Shown here: positions 16,884 through 24,460 of the stretch, piece by piece | Numbering within the stretch: the stretch's first letter is position 1 | Layout: each line of letters opens with the position of its first letter | IMG/VR virus record: IMGVR_UViG_3300009431_000520 | Span: 1-48,293 of that record | Reading direction: 5' to 3' (one strand) | DNA from: a virus | Length of the DNA stretch: 48,293 nucleotides | The notes under the pieces: model-generated | What the model saw: the letters and a program-made list of their open reading frames with translations, nothing else | What the model was told of the DNA's origin: nothing | The model's database searches: none | Program-made: the position numbers and the translations under genes

Positions 16884-18567
16884 TTTTACTCACCTCTCTA
16901 TACTCTTTTAATGTCTTATTATGTTTTCTACTATTACAACTACGATGAGCAACAGCCAAATTCTCATAATTATTGCTCCCACCACGACTTAGTGGCATTT
17001 TGTGTTCAAGGCTATCTTTCCCAAATTCTATAGACTTATCACAAAGATAACAAGTTAATGTTCCATATTTCTTAATGTTATCTTCATAAAGAAGTTGAAT
17101 AGTTTGCTTTTTAAGTATTCCTCCACCTTTTTTTAAAGATTGCCTTACTTGATTTGCCATCTTCTTTTTGTTCATTTCAACAGTTCTGACGAGACGAAAA
17201 CCGTAATCGTTGAAATGACGGCCCGGATCAGTGCGGTGACGACAAGCAGAGCGAAAGTACTCGTCACCATAGTAGTGGTCCCAGGAACCGCCGCGCAACA
17301 CACGGTAATCCGCCTTGCTAGTGTTAAGTGGATCTTTATATTTTTCACCTTCTTTATAAAAGCTGTCACTATACCAGTCGATACACCATTCCCAGACATT
17401 ACCGATCATACCGTACAATCCCCATTGGTTTGGTTTCTTTTGCTTTACTGGCTGGGCCGACTTATTGTCCTGTGATCCTTTATTTTGAATAGCAAAATCA
17501 TCTATTTTATCTATATCTTTATCCCAGTAATAAGTTGTATCCGTCCCTGCTCTAGCTGCGTACTCCCATTCGGCTTCGGTCGGGAGACGATATAATCTTG
17601 CTTTTCTGTTTTTAAAAGCATATTGTAAATAGGCCTCCGCATCCAGATCTTTAATCGCCTCTTTAACATCACTGGTAATATCTTCCGATAAAAGAGATAG
17701 CTGTTTGCAGTAATCTACCGCTTCATACCAGTTGATCCTATCTGCCGGCGCATTTTCATCTTCAGCGTAAAAGCCATCCTCATACGGATGTTTTTTTATT
17801 ATTGCCAACAGCTGTTTCTGCGTTATCGCTGTTTCAGCGAACTGGACCGCACCGACTGTTACCTGATGCGACGGATTATCATCTTTATCCTCTACACCGC
17901 CCATCGTATAAGTGCCTCCCGGCAGCTGGATCATCGTAAGGCCGGCGATAGGCTCGGTGTATGATTCAAAATCGGCTACTACCGTTGGAATATTTACCCC
18001 ATCTACTTCTCTTAATGACTTTTCCGTTGCGGCGATCAACGCATCCGCGCTATCCAGCCGTTTTTGATAGGCTTTAAGTGTTTTCGCTAACTCTTTTTTG
18101 GGCAAGCCAAGTGTTTTCTTCTTCTCCATAGAAACAGCTAGCGCATCCCGCTTTGCTTTGATTGCCTCAAGCGTAGACTGTTTTTCGCCAACCGGCATTG
18201 TTTCCAGCCTAGTGCTCAATGAATTATATTTAGAATTATATTTATATGCCATCTTCTTTTTAGGACTTCTTCTATACCAATCTTTCTGATATTTATTCCT
18301 GTATACTTTATCAGAAAGTATTCTTTTTCTTCTTCCATCAATCCAATTATTGGCATTTTCACCAACGGCAAATCTATCATGACACTTTCTACATCTTTTA
18401 GCTTTACGAGTTGAAGTTGGATTACCACAATCTAAGCATTTATTTTTTCCTTTAATTCTTCGAATACCAGAACATTTCGGACTACAACAAAATTGCTTCT
18501 TTGCTGATGGAACAGTTCTAAACTCAATTCCACAAATCTCACAATTTTTAAAGTAGCCTGTTTTCAT
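16879..18567 (-). CDS. HNH endonuclease split by an FGE-sulfatase/C-lectin domain with a DGR-type variable region (562 aa)
   Basis: Residues 1-102 form the zinc-finger N-terminus of an HNH nuclease (CEIC, CCSPKC, CLDC, CRKC). Residues 499-562 are its catalytic end (CYLCDKSIEFGKDSLEHKMP, then LSRGGSNNYENL and CNSRKHN). Between them sits a 364-residue foreign block: a coiled coil (about 118-190) and a formylglycine-generating-enzyme-like C-type lectin domain (LTMIQLPGGTYTMGG, RLPTEAEWEYAARAG, GNVWEWCIDWY, VLRGGSW, GFRLVR). The block is bounded by a 15-bp direct repeat coding KKKMA; removing one repeat unit restores an in-frame 198-residue HNH protein. Several stretches of the block are visibly richer in GC than the flanks. 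The lectin fold is the usual DGR target fold. Catalysis by the FGE part is unlikely to be its role here. Whether the fusion is expressed and stable is unknown. Confidence 0.85.
   Translation of the reverse strand: MKTGYFKNCEICGIEFRTVPSAKKQFCCSPKCSGIRRIKGKNKCLDCGNPTSTRKAKRCRKCHDRFAVGENANNWIDGRRKRILSDKVYRNKYQKDWYRRSPKKKMAYKYNSKYNSLSTRLETMPVGEKQSTLEAIKAKRDALAVSMEKKKTLGLPKKELAKTLKAYQKRLDSADALIAATEKSLREVDGVNIPTVVADFESYTEPIAGLTMIQLPGGTYTMGGVEDKDDNPSHQVTVGAVQFAETAITQKQLLAIIKKHPYEDGFYAEDENAPADRINWYEAVDYCKQLSLLSEDITSDVKEAIKDLDAEAYLQYAFKNRKARLYRLPTEAEWEYAARAGTDTTYYWDKDIDKIDDFAIQNKGSQDNKSAQPVKQKKPNQWGLYGMIGNVWEWCIDWYSDSFYKEGEKYKDPLNTSKADYRVLRGGSWDHYYGDEYFRSACRHRTDPGRHFNDYGFRLVRTVEMNKKKMANQVRQSLKKGGGILKKQTIQLLYEDNIKKYGTLTCYLCDKSIEFGKDSLEHKMPLSRGGSNNYENLAVAHRSCNSRKHNKTLKEYREVSKN
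17155..17169. repeat. 15-bp direct repeat, downstream copy at the insert boundary
   Basis: TGCCATCTTCTTTTT occurs here and at 18247-18261. The spacing is exactly 1,092 bp, or 364 codons. The repeats coincide with the two edges of the foreign domain inside the HNH gene, as expected for a target duplication or for recombination between short matching sequences. Confidence 0.9.
17203..17280 (-). other. DGR-type variable region (VR), 26 codons
   Basis: Residues 430-455 of the split HNH protein lie between RGGSW and GFRLVR, the exact place of the variable segment in FGE-type targets of diversity-generating retroelements. Twenty-four of the 26 codons end in C or T and none ends in A, the footprint left when AAY template codons are mutated at their adenines to NNY. 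Residues are D, H, Y, G, C, R, T and N at the lectin-surface positions. No template repeat or reverse transcriptase is found in the window, so any diversification would need one elsewhere, or the VR is a fossil. Confidence 0.75.
18247..18261. repeat. 15-bp direct repeat, upstream copy at the insert boundary
   Basis: Second copy of TGCCATCTTCTTTTT (see 17155-17169). On the coding strand it reads AAAAAGAAGATGGCA, giving KKKMA at residues 103-107 and again at 467-471. Confidence 0.9.
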
Positions 18568-18617
18568 TTCCCTCTTTTCTTCTTACCCTTTTTACTTTTT
18601 TTCTTTCCGCAAGGCAT
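18564..18617 (-). CDS. Lysine-rich microprotein (17 aa)
   Basis: ATG at 18617 behind a GGAGG site, one base after the upstream stop, and a TGA that overlaps the next start as ATGA. The product is MPCGKKKSKKGKKKRGK. Perfect translational signals and coupling on both sides argue that it is made. It would bind nucleic acid or another acidic surface. A similar peptide starts at 31180. Confidence 0.6.
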   Translation of the reverse strand: MPCGKKKSKKGKKKRGK

Positions 18618-18941
18618 CTAAAATCCTCCTTCCAGTCCCTTATACTCAGGTTTATTAAAGTTTACACCCTTTTTCTCCATGAATTCAAGTTGCCTGCCCG
18701 ACAATTTTACTTTTCCCTTCTTTGAACCCATATTTACCTCGGAAAGGAACTGTTCAGTGTCTTTATCTATCTTATAGGGCTTTCTACGCCTTTCTATCGC
18801 TTTTTCGGCTAAAGCATTACCTTTTTCCTGCGAAACAAGCCCTCTTCTCTTCATTTCCTCATTATATTGTCTTTTAGTAGTAATATACTTGCCTAATGCA
18901 CGATTATAGTGCGAAATATCCTTTTTCGCTATAATTTCCAT
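18618..18941 (-). CDS. Basic helical protein (107 aa)
   Basis: A 107-residue charged protein (ALAEKAIERRRKPYKIDKD, then KGKVKLSGRQLEFMEKKG). It overlaps the end of the portal gene by one base and precedes the microprotein. Position after portal suggests a head assembly or portal accessory role. No family recognised. Confidence 0.65.
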   Translation of the reverse strand: MEIIAKKDISHYNRALGKYITTKRQYNEEMKRRGLVSQEKGNALAEKAIERRRKPYKIDKDTEQFLSEVNMGSKKGKVKLSGRQLEFMEKKGVNFNKPEYKGLEGGF

Positions 18942-20992
18942 TATAAAGTCCCGACTGTTTGAACCTTTGGTGCACTTAACTTAGCCTTATTGCCCGGTTT
19001 AGCCTCTTTTTCCTGTGCTGCCTGCAATAAAGCTGCATGAATTTGAACTAATTGATTTAAAGCATCTGAAACTTGACCCATCTTCTGCAAAAGTTGTTGC
19101 ATAGCGGTATAAACCGTCAGTTTTGCAGTATGATCATCGTTTTCTTGTGGTGGGAAAGGTATTTGCTGCCCAGAAACTGCTGCATCTACGTTAGCTTGGG
19201 CTTGTTTTAACTGCTGGGCAGATACAAATCCTTCACTTTCTTGCGGTTCTATGTTTCTAAAGACCTCTGGGTCTCTAATTCTAAGCCTAAGGAGAAGTTG
19301 TTCTACGAGTGGCGAAAGGTTTACTGTCTTTCCTTCCTGCTGAAGCTTCATTCTAATCTCTGGAATGGTCAAAGCCTGTATCATAAGAGCTAAGATGGTA
19401 TTCAACTCCTTGACTTCCTTCTCTGGGTTCTCAGGAAGCATTGAAATAACATCTAATTCGACATCAACTTCAGCCTGCACTTCTTCTTTTGTGGGATTTT
19501 CCGACCATTCAATGTCCAATGACCCTACTATCCTGACAGCCTTTTTAACCGGCATGAATTGTCTCAAGAGTTGGTTCATATATCGCAGAGAGCCTTTAAG
19601 GAACTGTGCCATTATATCTTGCCTGTAGGCTGGTCGGGCACTACCTCCGGCAGCACGAAGCTTCACAGAGGCAGCTGATTCTTCACCTGACTGTAAAAAT
19701 CCACGTTTCAAGTCAGTAACGCCCGATTTATCTTCTAAATTTCTTTGGATTCTTTGGTCTATAAGATAGAGTTCTGAAGAAGTGCCTCCCCCTGCGTTAG
19801 CTACGAACATCTTGTCTGAGGGCTTACCTTGCTCAAATAGAACTATGGTGTTTTCTCCCTGTTGAACTTTCTGAATCGATTCTTCGTCTCCCCCTTCTTT
19901 AGAAATGCCAACCCAAGTTTTTGTAAGCTCTTGGGCGTTTCGGAGTTGGATATTGGTAATGACATTCTTATGGTCAGCGACGTTCTTGTAGGGGTTGATG
20001 TCAGGCAACCCGAATATCGCATCGTTGAGTTCGTTAAACTGAAGGATTTGGCAAGGAAATCCTTCTGCTTTAATACTCCAATCGTTTTCTCTGAGTGGTT
20101 TCTTTTGCTCTTCAGTGAGTAATAATATCTTTCCCTTTTTTCCTTGTCGTTTCTCTTTTTTGGTGGGTCGGAGAAATAACTCATAACACCTCACAAATCT
20201 TGCAGCCTTAGATTTCTGGAAATTCTCATCTGTGGTTTCAATTAAACTCTTGTAATGGGATTTGCTGGGGACATAGTCCTTACCCATTTCCAGCATTCTT
20301 TTAAGGTCACTCTTTTTGCCTATCCTATCCCCGAAGCCTTTGAAGCCTTTCAGGTTCTTATCTACATCCAGCTTGTCATCTTCTATCAAATCCAACAGGG
20401 GGATATCTATCACCCTTCCAACCCACTTGGCTTCGTCTAAGTTTGACATAGTAACTGAAGGGTCAAATATAAATCTAAGTGGCGATACACGCTTAACAAA
20501 CACATTGTCATTCTTAATGTCAATGGACTGCTCCTCTGTCATACCCCATTCACCCTTGTAGCCATGCCAAAGGACACCATGTGGGAAGAGAAGGGAGTCG
20601 AGTAAGACTTTCCTTACTTCACGCTTGTATTTGATTTCAGTAATCGTATAGTTTAGGATATGCTCTTGTGTTCGAGCAGATTTTGTCGAATCTCCCTGCA
20701 CCTCTTCCATAGTGCCAGAAATAGGATCTCGTTTCCTTGTGATATACGTCTTGTTTCTCGGCTTGAGGAAGGCTCTGGGATTACGGAAGAAAGTAGAAGG
20801 GAGATTGTATTGTATTACCGGATAGATTTCGTTGAGGACTATATCCCAGTCAGAACCAAAGACAGGTATGTATTCGCCAGTGTATCTCGCTACAGCCTCA
20901 GAGACCATAGGCTCAAGTTCTTCTTCAAGAAGCTTTTCAGACATCTTGATTTCGTTCTTGAGGGCTTTTAACTTTTCTTCTTTTATCGGCAT
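18941..20992 (-). CDS. Portal protein (683 aa)
   Basis: At 683 residues it has the size of P22-like portals. Recognisable parts are the N-terminal helix (LEPMVSEAVARYTGEYIPVF), a wing/stem region (TRKRDPISGTMEEVQGD), a repeated IKNDNVFVKRVSPLRFIFDP block common to podovirus portals, and a long C-terminal helical barrel rich in Gln (QQLLQKMGQVSDALNQLVQI). It forms the DNA gate in the head vertex. Its ATG has no ribosome site: it follows the T-tract of a terminator-like hairpin directly. Confidence 0.8.
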   Translation of the reverse strand: MPIKEEKLKALKNEIKMSEKLLEEELEPMVSEAVARYTGEYIPVFGSDWDIVLNEIYPVIQYNLPSTFFRNPRAFLKPRNKTYITRKRDPISGTMEEVQGDSTKSARTQEHILNYTITEIKYKREVRKVLLDSLLFPHGVLWHGYKGEWGMTEEQSIDIKNDNVFVKRVSPLRFIFDPSVTMSNLDEAKWVGRVIDIPLLDLIEDDKLDVDKNLKGFKGFGDRIGKKSDLKRMLEMGKDYVPSKSHYKSLIETTDENFQKSKAARFVRCYELFLRPTKKEKRQGKKGKILLLTEEQKKPLRENDWSIKAEGFPCQILQFNELNDAIFGLPDINPYKNVADHKNVITNIQLRNAQELTKTWVGISKEGGDEESIQKVQQGENTIVLFEQGKPSDKMFVANAGGGTSSELYLIDQRIQRNLEDKSGVTDLKRGFLQSGEESAASVKLRAAGGSARPAYRQDIMAQFLKGSLRYMNQLLRQFMPVKKAVRIVGSLDIEWSENPTKEEVQAEVDVELDVISMLPENPEKEVKELNTILALMIQALTIPEIRMKLQQEGKTVNLSPLVEQLLLRLRIRDPEVFRNIEPQESEGFVSAQQLKQAQANVDAAVSGQQIPFPPQENDDHTAKLTVYTAMQQLLQKMGQVSDALNQLVQIHAALLQAAQEKEAKPGNKAKLSAPKVQTVGTL

Positions 20993-20996
20993 AAAT

Positions 20997-21031
20997 AAAA
21001 AAGGAGTGAGTATGTGTGCACACCCACTCCT
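20997..21031 (-). terminator. Rho-independent terminator-like hairpin in front of the portal start
   Basis: Read on the minus strand, AGGAGTG (21031-21025) pairs with CACTCCT (21008-21002), with a GTGTGCACAC palindrome in the loop, followed by TTTTTT. The portal ATG at 20992 is only a few bases further on. It may terminate terminase-side transcripts or act as an attenuator for the portal operon. Confidence 0.7.
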
Positions 21032-21033
21032 AA

Positions 21034-21219
21034 AACTGCCTAATAAAACAAATATGTATCCGGCAGTTATATATACTTGCCTGCCCTATCTGCCCTTTCA
21101 GGAGGCTCTTTGGGTCCGAGTCCCTAACCAAGGGTGGCAGCCCAATTTCTTATTTCAAACAAACCGAGGTTAAACTCTCTTTCCAGAGAAGCTATACTAA
21201 GTCCAGTTTAACCTTGCCC
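21034..21219 (-). ncRNA. Structured leader of the portal operon
   Basis: Non-coding on both strands apart from chance frames. On the minus strand it can form several perfect stems: AACTGCC/GGCAGTT (21034-21040 with 21062-21068), GGGACTCGGACCC (21112-21124), GGCT/AGCC around that hairpin, and GGTTAAACT/AGTTTAACC (21205-21213 with 21168-21176) enclosing CTCT/AGAG. It lies between a promoter and the terminator hairpin. No known riboswitch class is recognised. Confidence 0.5.
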
Positions 21220-21372
21220 CTACTGGGGGGTTTGGATGTTAAAATCCTCACTCATCATATCAAGCCTTGCGGGCTTCTCTGTCGGAGCTGAACGGTTATA
21301 CCTCGGCTTCATCACTTCAGGAGGTCTCCTCTTTTTGTTTGAGGTTAGATGGTCAAACTTAATAAACACCAT
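21220..21372 (-). CDS. Possible leaderless leader peptide (50 aa)
   Basis: The frame starts MVFIKFDHLTSNKKRRPPEV and ends DFNIQTPQ. Its ATG is the seventh base after the TATACT of the promoter at 21379-21407, just where transcription should begin, so it would be translated without a leader. Basic and Pro-containing, no family known. It could regulate the downstream attenuator-like hairpin. Confidence 0.4.
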   Translation of the reverse strand: MVFIKFDHLTSNKKRRPPEVMKPRYNRSAPTEKPARLDMMSEDFNIQTPQ

Positions 21373-21378
21373 ACTGAG

Positions 21379-21407
21379 AGTATACCATATAAAACCTAAT
21401 TCGTCAA
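21379..21407 (-). promoter_or_regulatory. Sigma70-like promoter for the portal operon
   Basis: Minus strand TTGACG, 17-nt spacer ending TATATGG, TATACT. The TGG before the -10 makes an extended -10. It lies at the very 3' end of the CDP-alcohol transferase gene. Confidence 0.75.
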
Positions 21408-21961
21408 GACACCAGTATATGCAGCCCGACGCTGAAAATAATTGAATCAATAACCTTTGCACGCCCCATCGGCACTCCGAGAGTCTTTAGGAGGAAGAAC
21501 GTAAACATAACATAGGGGACTGCAAAGCAACTGGTGAAATATCCTATGTAGATGCTTACCCCGAGGTAGAACGACAGAGTTCCTATCATACCACAGAACG
21601 AATCTAATCTCTTTCCGTAAGCAGAAGTCTCATTTTGTATCCTCGCCAGATGTCCGTCTGCTGAGTCTAAGATACCCTTGAAGTAGAATATAAACAGTCC
21701 CAAGAGAGGTCTTGAAGTGATTAAGAGAACCCCACCCACTACCCCCAATATCCCATACAACCAAGTAACATAGTTAGCTCTTATCTTACCCTGTAGGAAG
21801 TAAACGACCAGTGCAGCCCCTTCCATGTAGAGACAAAGTTTAAACCATGAATAAGGACTCTTATCGTATCCGATATGGAAACGATACTGCTCTCGTCTTA
21901 TCTCATCTAAAAGATATCTTTGCTGGGATTTTATGTCCCTTCTCTTTTCTTCCGTAAACAT
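21404..21961 (-). CDS. CDP-alcohol phosphatidyltransferase-like membrane protein (185 aa)
   Basis: Residues 99-124 carry the family signature D-x2-D-G-x2-A-R-x8-G-x3-D-x3, but the final aspartate, the presumed catalytic base, is glycine (GGT at residue 124). Hydrophobic segments (about 43-56, 66-82, 86-97, 122-140, 147-160) fit the six-helix membrane fold, somewhat shortened. The family joins a CDP-activated alcohol to a second alcohol, usually a lipid. The missing base makes activity doubtful, or it may bind rather than convert. The gene overlaps the terminase gene by 59 nt and houses the portal promoter in its tail, an odd place for lipid metabolism. Confidence 0.8.
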   Translation of the reverse strand: MFTEEKRRDIKSQQRYLLDEIRREQYRFHIGYDKSPYSWFKLCLYMEGAALVVYFLQGKIRANYVTWLYGILGVVGGVLLITSRPLLGLFIFYFKGILDSADGHLARIQNETSAYGKRLDSFCGMIGTLSFYLGVSIYIGYFTSCFAVPYVMFTFFLLKTLGVPMGRAKVIDSIIFSVGLHILVS

Positions 21962-23465
21962 ACCTCTTCTTGTCGGGCTTGTTCATTTTTATGGCTTGTT
22001 TACGCCACCACTCGAATTCGTCGTCTTTCTCTTCGACGATCTTCTTCTGTGTCTTAGGATACTGAAGAAGCTGGACAAGACCTTGCAGGGCATCAGGTAA
22101 GTCATCGTGTGCACCTGACGGAAAACGGAGAAGCTGGTGTTCTAATTCACCCATGTTTCGTCGGTGGTAAATAGAGTGTTGTGCATATCTGGGTTCTAAC
22201 CTCGTCAGAACACGCTGGACTTTGTCAGTATCCCAGAGGAGTGGTTTAAAGAGCAACCACCTATTTCTCCGTCGCATAGCTTGTTGCATAAGAAACTGCA
22301 TTACCTTCTCGAGCTTCGCCTTCTCCCACCCTATTGGAACAGAAGTGCCAGTAAGAGCTCTCATACGTTCTTCCATCGAGAACAGTATCTCCTCCATCTC
22401 ATGGGGTCTCAAACCTTTCTTGCAGATGTAACTCTCTATCAATAGGTCTGACTGTGGAGTAAGAAAAGCAGGTAATACGACGGAGAAATCACTTTCTCTC
22501 TTTTCTTCCCACGCTAAATCACAAGATATAGCAGCCTTGCACTCCCTGAGGGGATACTTGGCTACTATCCTTCCCTCGTCGAAGAGTATAGCTTCTAAGT
22601 TCTCTATTGTCCAGTAACGGAAGTCCTCTCGGTGGAACTTCCTCATAGCCCCAGCGACGGGGTCATTCTGGTATTCTTTGGCAAATACGGAGGGTTTCTC
22701 TCTCGAGAGGCGTTTAAGGTCCTCAACAGACCACTTATCCTCCCATAAGGATATCTCTTTCCCGTCAATCTCGTTCAAAGCTCGATAAAAGCCCTTCTTA
22801 TACTCGGGGTAGTGTTCTTTTGATACAAGTTTAGCCATTAAAGAGTCATCATGTAAGATAGTCCCTATGAAGATATACTGACACTCCTTTTTATCTCCGG
22901 CGGGTATCAGGGCATCGTCGAACTCTGACTGAAGGTTCTCTCGTCGTTCTCTTGAACGCACCATGACGTCATCTTCGAGGTCATCACCAATAATCAAATC
23001 AGGTCTATATGGACCAAACTTCTCTCCTCTCACCGACCCTATCTGTTCATGCCCTTTACAGAGAACTCTTGTCTTAAACCCGTCGGGGTGGACAAAGATT
23101 GTGTCCCCCTCTGAGTCCTTCTCGAACTTAATACCATAGTGGTCTATAAGCATCTGATTATTACGAAACTCGTCTTTAATAGTCCCTAAAGCCCCGGCTG
23201 CCTTTGCATAAGTATTCATTGTAATAACGATGAAGTGCTTCTTCTTATTAGCAATACAGTGGGCTGGATAGAGAAAAGTCAGTAGAGTAGACTTAGAGGA
23301 CTCACGGGGAGAGGCTATAGAAAGCCAGCGTGTCTCCAGGCACTTATCTAAGATTTCAAGATGAAAATCAGGTGTTGGGAGGGAAAAGTGCTTAGGGCAG
23401 TAAAACTTACCCCAATGAAAAGGGTGGTAAGAGAGTTCTTCTAATAGGTTCTTGTAGTTATCCAA
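21903..23465 (-). CDS. terL: Terminase large subunit (520 aa)
   Basis: ATPase: a Walker A variant SPRESSKST at residues 52-60 and Walker B PDLIIGDDLEDD at about 155-166. Nuclease: the RNase H-like start ISCDLAWEEK near residue 310 and the late HDDLPDALQGL acidic motif. Size and order match phage packaging motors. It starts 8 nt inside the end of an HNH gene and 480 nt from the small subunit stop. It would pump DNA through the portal and cut it. Confidence 0.92.
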   Translation of the reverse strand: MDNYKNLLEELSYHPFHWGKFYCPKHFSLPTPDFHLEILDKCLETRWLSIASPRESSKSTLLTFLYPAHCIANKKKHFIVITMNTYAKAAGALGTIKDEFRNNQMLIDHYGIKFEKDSEGDTIFVHPDGFKTRVLCKGHEQIGSVRGEKFGPYRPDLIIGDDLEDDVMVRSRERRENLQSEFDDALIPAGDKKECQYIFIGTILHDDSLMAKLVSKEHYPEYKKGFYRALNEIDGKEISLWEDKWSVEDLKRLSREKPSVFAKEYQNDPVAGAMRKFHREDFRYWTIENLEAILFDEGRIVAKYPLRECKAAISCDLAWEEKRESDFSVVLPAFLTPQSDLLIESYICKKGLRPHEMEEILFSMEERMRALTGTSVPIGWEKAKLEKVMQFLMQQAMRRRNRWLLFKPLLWDTDKVQRVLTRLEPRYAQHSIYHRRNMGELEHQLLRFPSGAHDDLPDALQGLVQLLQYPKTQKKIVEEKDDEFEWWRKQAIKMNKPDKKRYVYGRKEKGHKIPAKISFR

Positions 23466-23805
23466 TGGTTAATAAACCTCTATGTATAAGTCTATGGCAG
23501 TTAGGACAACTAGACATCATATTCTCCATATTATAAGTTCCAATTGGGTCTTTTCTATGAACATCACAAGGACCTTCCCAGCCACATATCATGCATTTTG
23601 TATCTAAACCTCTATCTTTAAACTTCTCTTTTGATTTACGTCTAGAAGCTGGAGACCTTTCCATTCCATAACGTTTAGTATGGTGTTTATCGCATAAAGA
23701 AGCTCTATATATCTTGTTCCTTATACGCTTACTCCATCTTCCTAAGTTATTACAACCCTCAATTCTACAAATCTTGCGGGAATCAAAAATTTTTATGTTT
23801 TCCAT
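23458..23805 (-). CDS. HNH endonuclease (115 aa)
   Basis: Zinc and HNH features: CRIEGCNN, LCDKHHTKRYG, CMICGWEGPCDVHRKDPIG and CPNCHRLIHRG. It lies between the two terminase genes with its own promoter (23827-23855) and an AGGAGG site. HNH proteins beside terminases sometimes assist packaging cleavage; a homing element is the other reading. Confidence 0.88.
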   Translation of the reverse strand: MENIKIFDSRKICRIEGCNNLGRWSKRIRNKIYRASLCDKHHTKRYGMERSPASRRKSKEKFKDRGLDTKCMICGWEGPCDVHRKDPIGTYNMENMMSSCPNCHRLIHRGLLTIG

Positions 23806-23826
23806 ATACTACCTCCTATAAGAGAT

Positions 23827-23855
23827 AGTATACCATATATACACCCGAAATACAA
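23827..23855 (-). promoter_or_regulatory. Sigma70-like promoter before the HNH/terminase large genes
   Basis: Minus strand TTGTAT, 17-nt spacer ending TATATGG, TATACT, the same extended -10 as at 21379. A leader of about 15 nt with AGGAGG follows. Confidence 0.7.
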
Positions 23856-23910
23856 CCCCCGATAATGAATTTGGTAAAAAATATGCACGGTATTGGAGAT
23901 GGGCTTATAT

Positions 23911-23936
23911 CCCCCGACGTACCCCCCCCCGTCCCC
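23911..23936 (-). other. G-run cluster with G-quadruplex potential
   Basis: On the minus strand four bases of G, AC, nine of G, TACGTC and five of G occur within 26 bases, in an otherwise AT-rich genome. It lies between the terminase small subunit and the HNH gene, so it may be part of the packaging region or simply a structured spacer. Homopolymers are also prone to sequencing error. Confidence 0.55.
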
Positions 23937-23942
23937 GTTTTC

Positions 23943-24452
23943 CTATTCAAATCCCGATATCTGAGTAGGAGTGGAACGTAATCTCCTCATTTCTTGTGTT
24001 ATGGACTCTAACCTATCAATGTCCTTGACCTCTAAGTTCACATTCACTTGCCGGGCATCTATGTTAGTGGTGCTTGGATTGGCAAGACCTAAGAGCTTAA
24101 AGCCGGTCTGTATAGCAGCTAATCTTGTGGGATTATCAGCGAATAACTTTATCGTATCTCTAATCTTTACAGGGTATTGCGCAACAGTTAACTCTTTAAG
24201 AGAGAGTAAGAAATCTTCCAATCTTAAGCCTGTTGTACCTTCCATTATCTCCATACACCTATGCTTTATCTCATCATAGGTTAACAATCTTGAAGCACTC
24301 TTTATTGCCGAATCTTTTTCAGCGTAAGGGTATGCTGTCATATAGGCTTGGGTTGCATTTTTTCCTTCCATATATTCCCGGCAGAATTTCTCTCTTTTTT
24401 TATTTTGTAATGGCGGCATTATTTCAGTACTATCCTCTCTTATTGTAGACAT
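23943..24452 (-). CDS. terS: Terminase small subunit (up to 169 aa)
   Basis: The N-terminal helix-turn-helix (KREKFCREYMEGKNATQAYM and AYPYAEKDSAIKSASRLL) is the standard DNA-binding domain of phage small terminases, followed by a helical oligomerisation region. The first ATG at 24452 is only 8 nt after a -10 box, so it would be nearly leaderless; the internal ATG at 24419 (MPPLQNKK) is an equally good N-terminus for the family. It recognises the packaging site and recruits the large subunit. Confidence 0.85.
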   Translation of the reverse strand: MSTIREDSTEIMPPLQNKKREKFCREYMEGKNATQAYMTAYPYAEKDSAIKSASRLLTYDEIKHRCMEIMEGTTGLRLEDFLLSLKELTVAQYPVKIRDTIKLFADNPTRLAAIQTGFKLLGLANPSTTNIDARQVNVNLEVKDIDRLESITQEMRRLRSTPTQISGFE

Positions 24453-24460
24453 CTACAAGA

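Noticed and set aside
17155-18261. Insertion sequence or intron inside the HNH gene
   Set aside because: The block encodes no transposase, has no inverted terminal repeats and keeps the reading frame throughout, so it is neither an IS nor a spliced intron by sequence.
16879-18567. The lectin-fold block as a working formylglycine-generating enzyme
   Set aside because: The variable region and its context point to the binding-protein use of this fold, and no sulfatase gene is present.
21081-21145. T-arm-like GGGTCCGAGTCCC on the plus strand, possible tRNA
   Set aside because: No matching acceptor stem, D-arm or anticodon arm can be built around it; it fits better as one hairpin of the portal leader.
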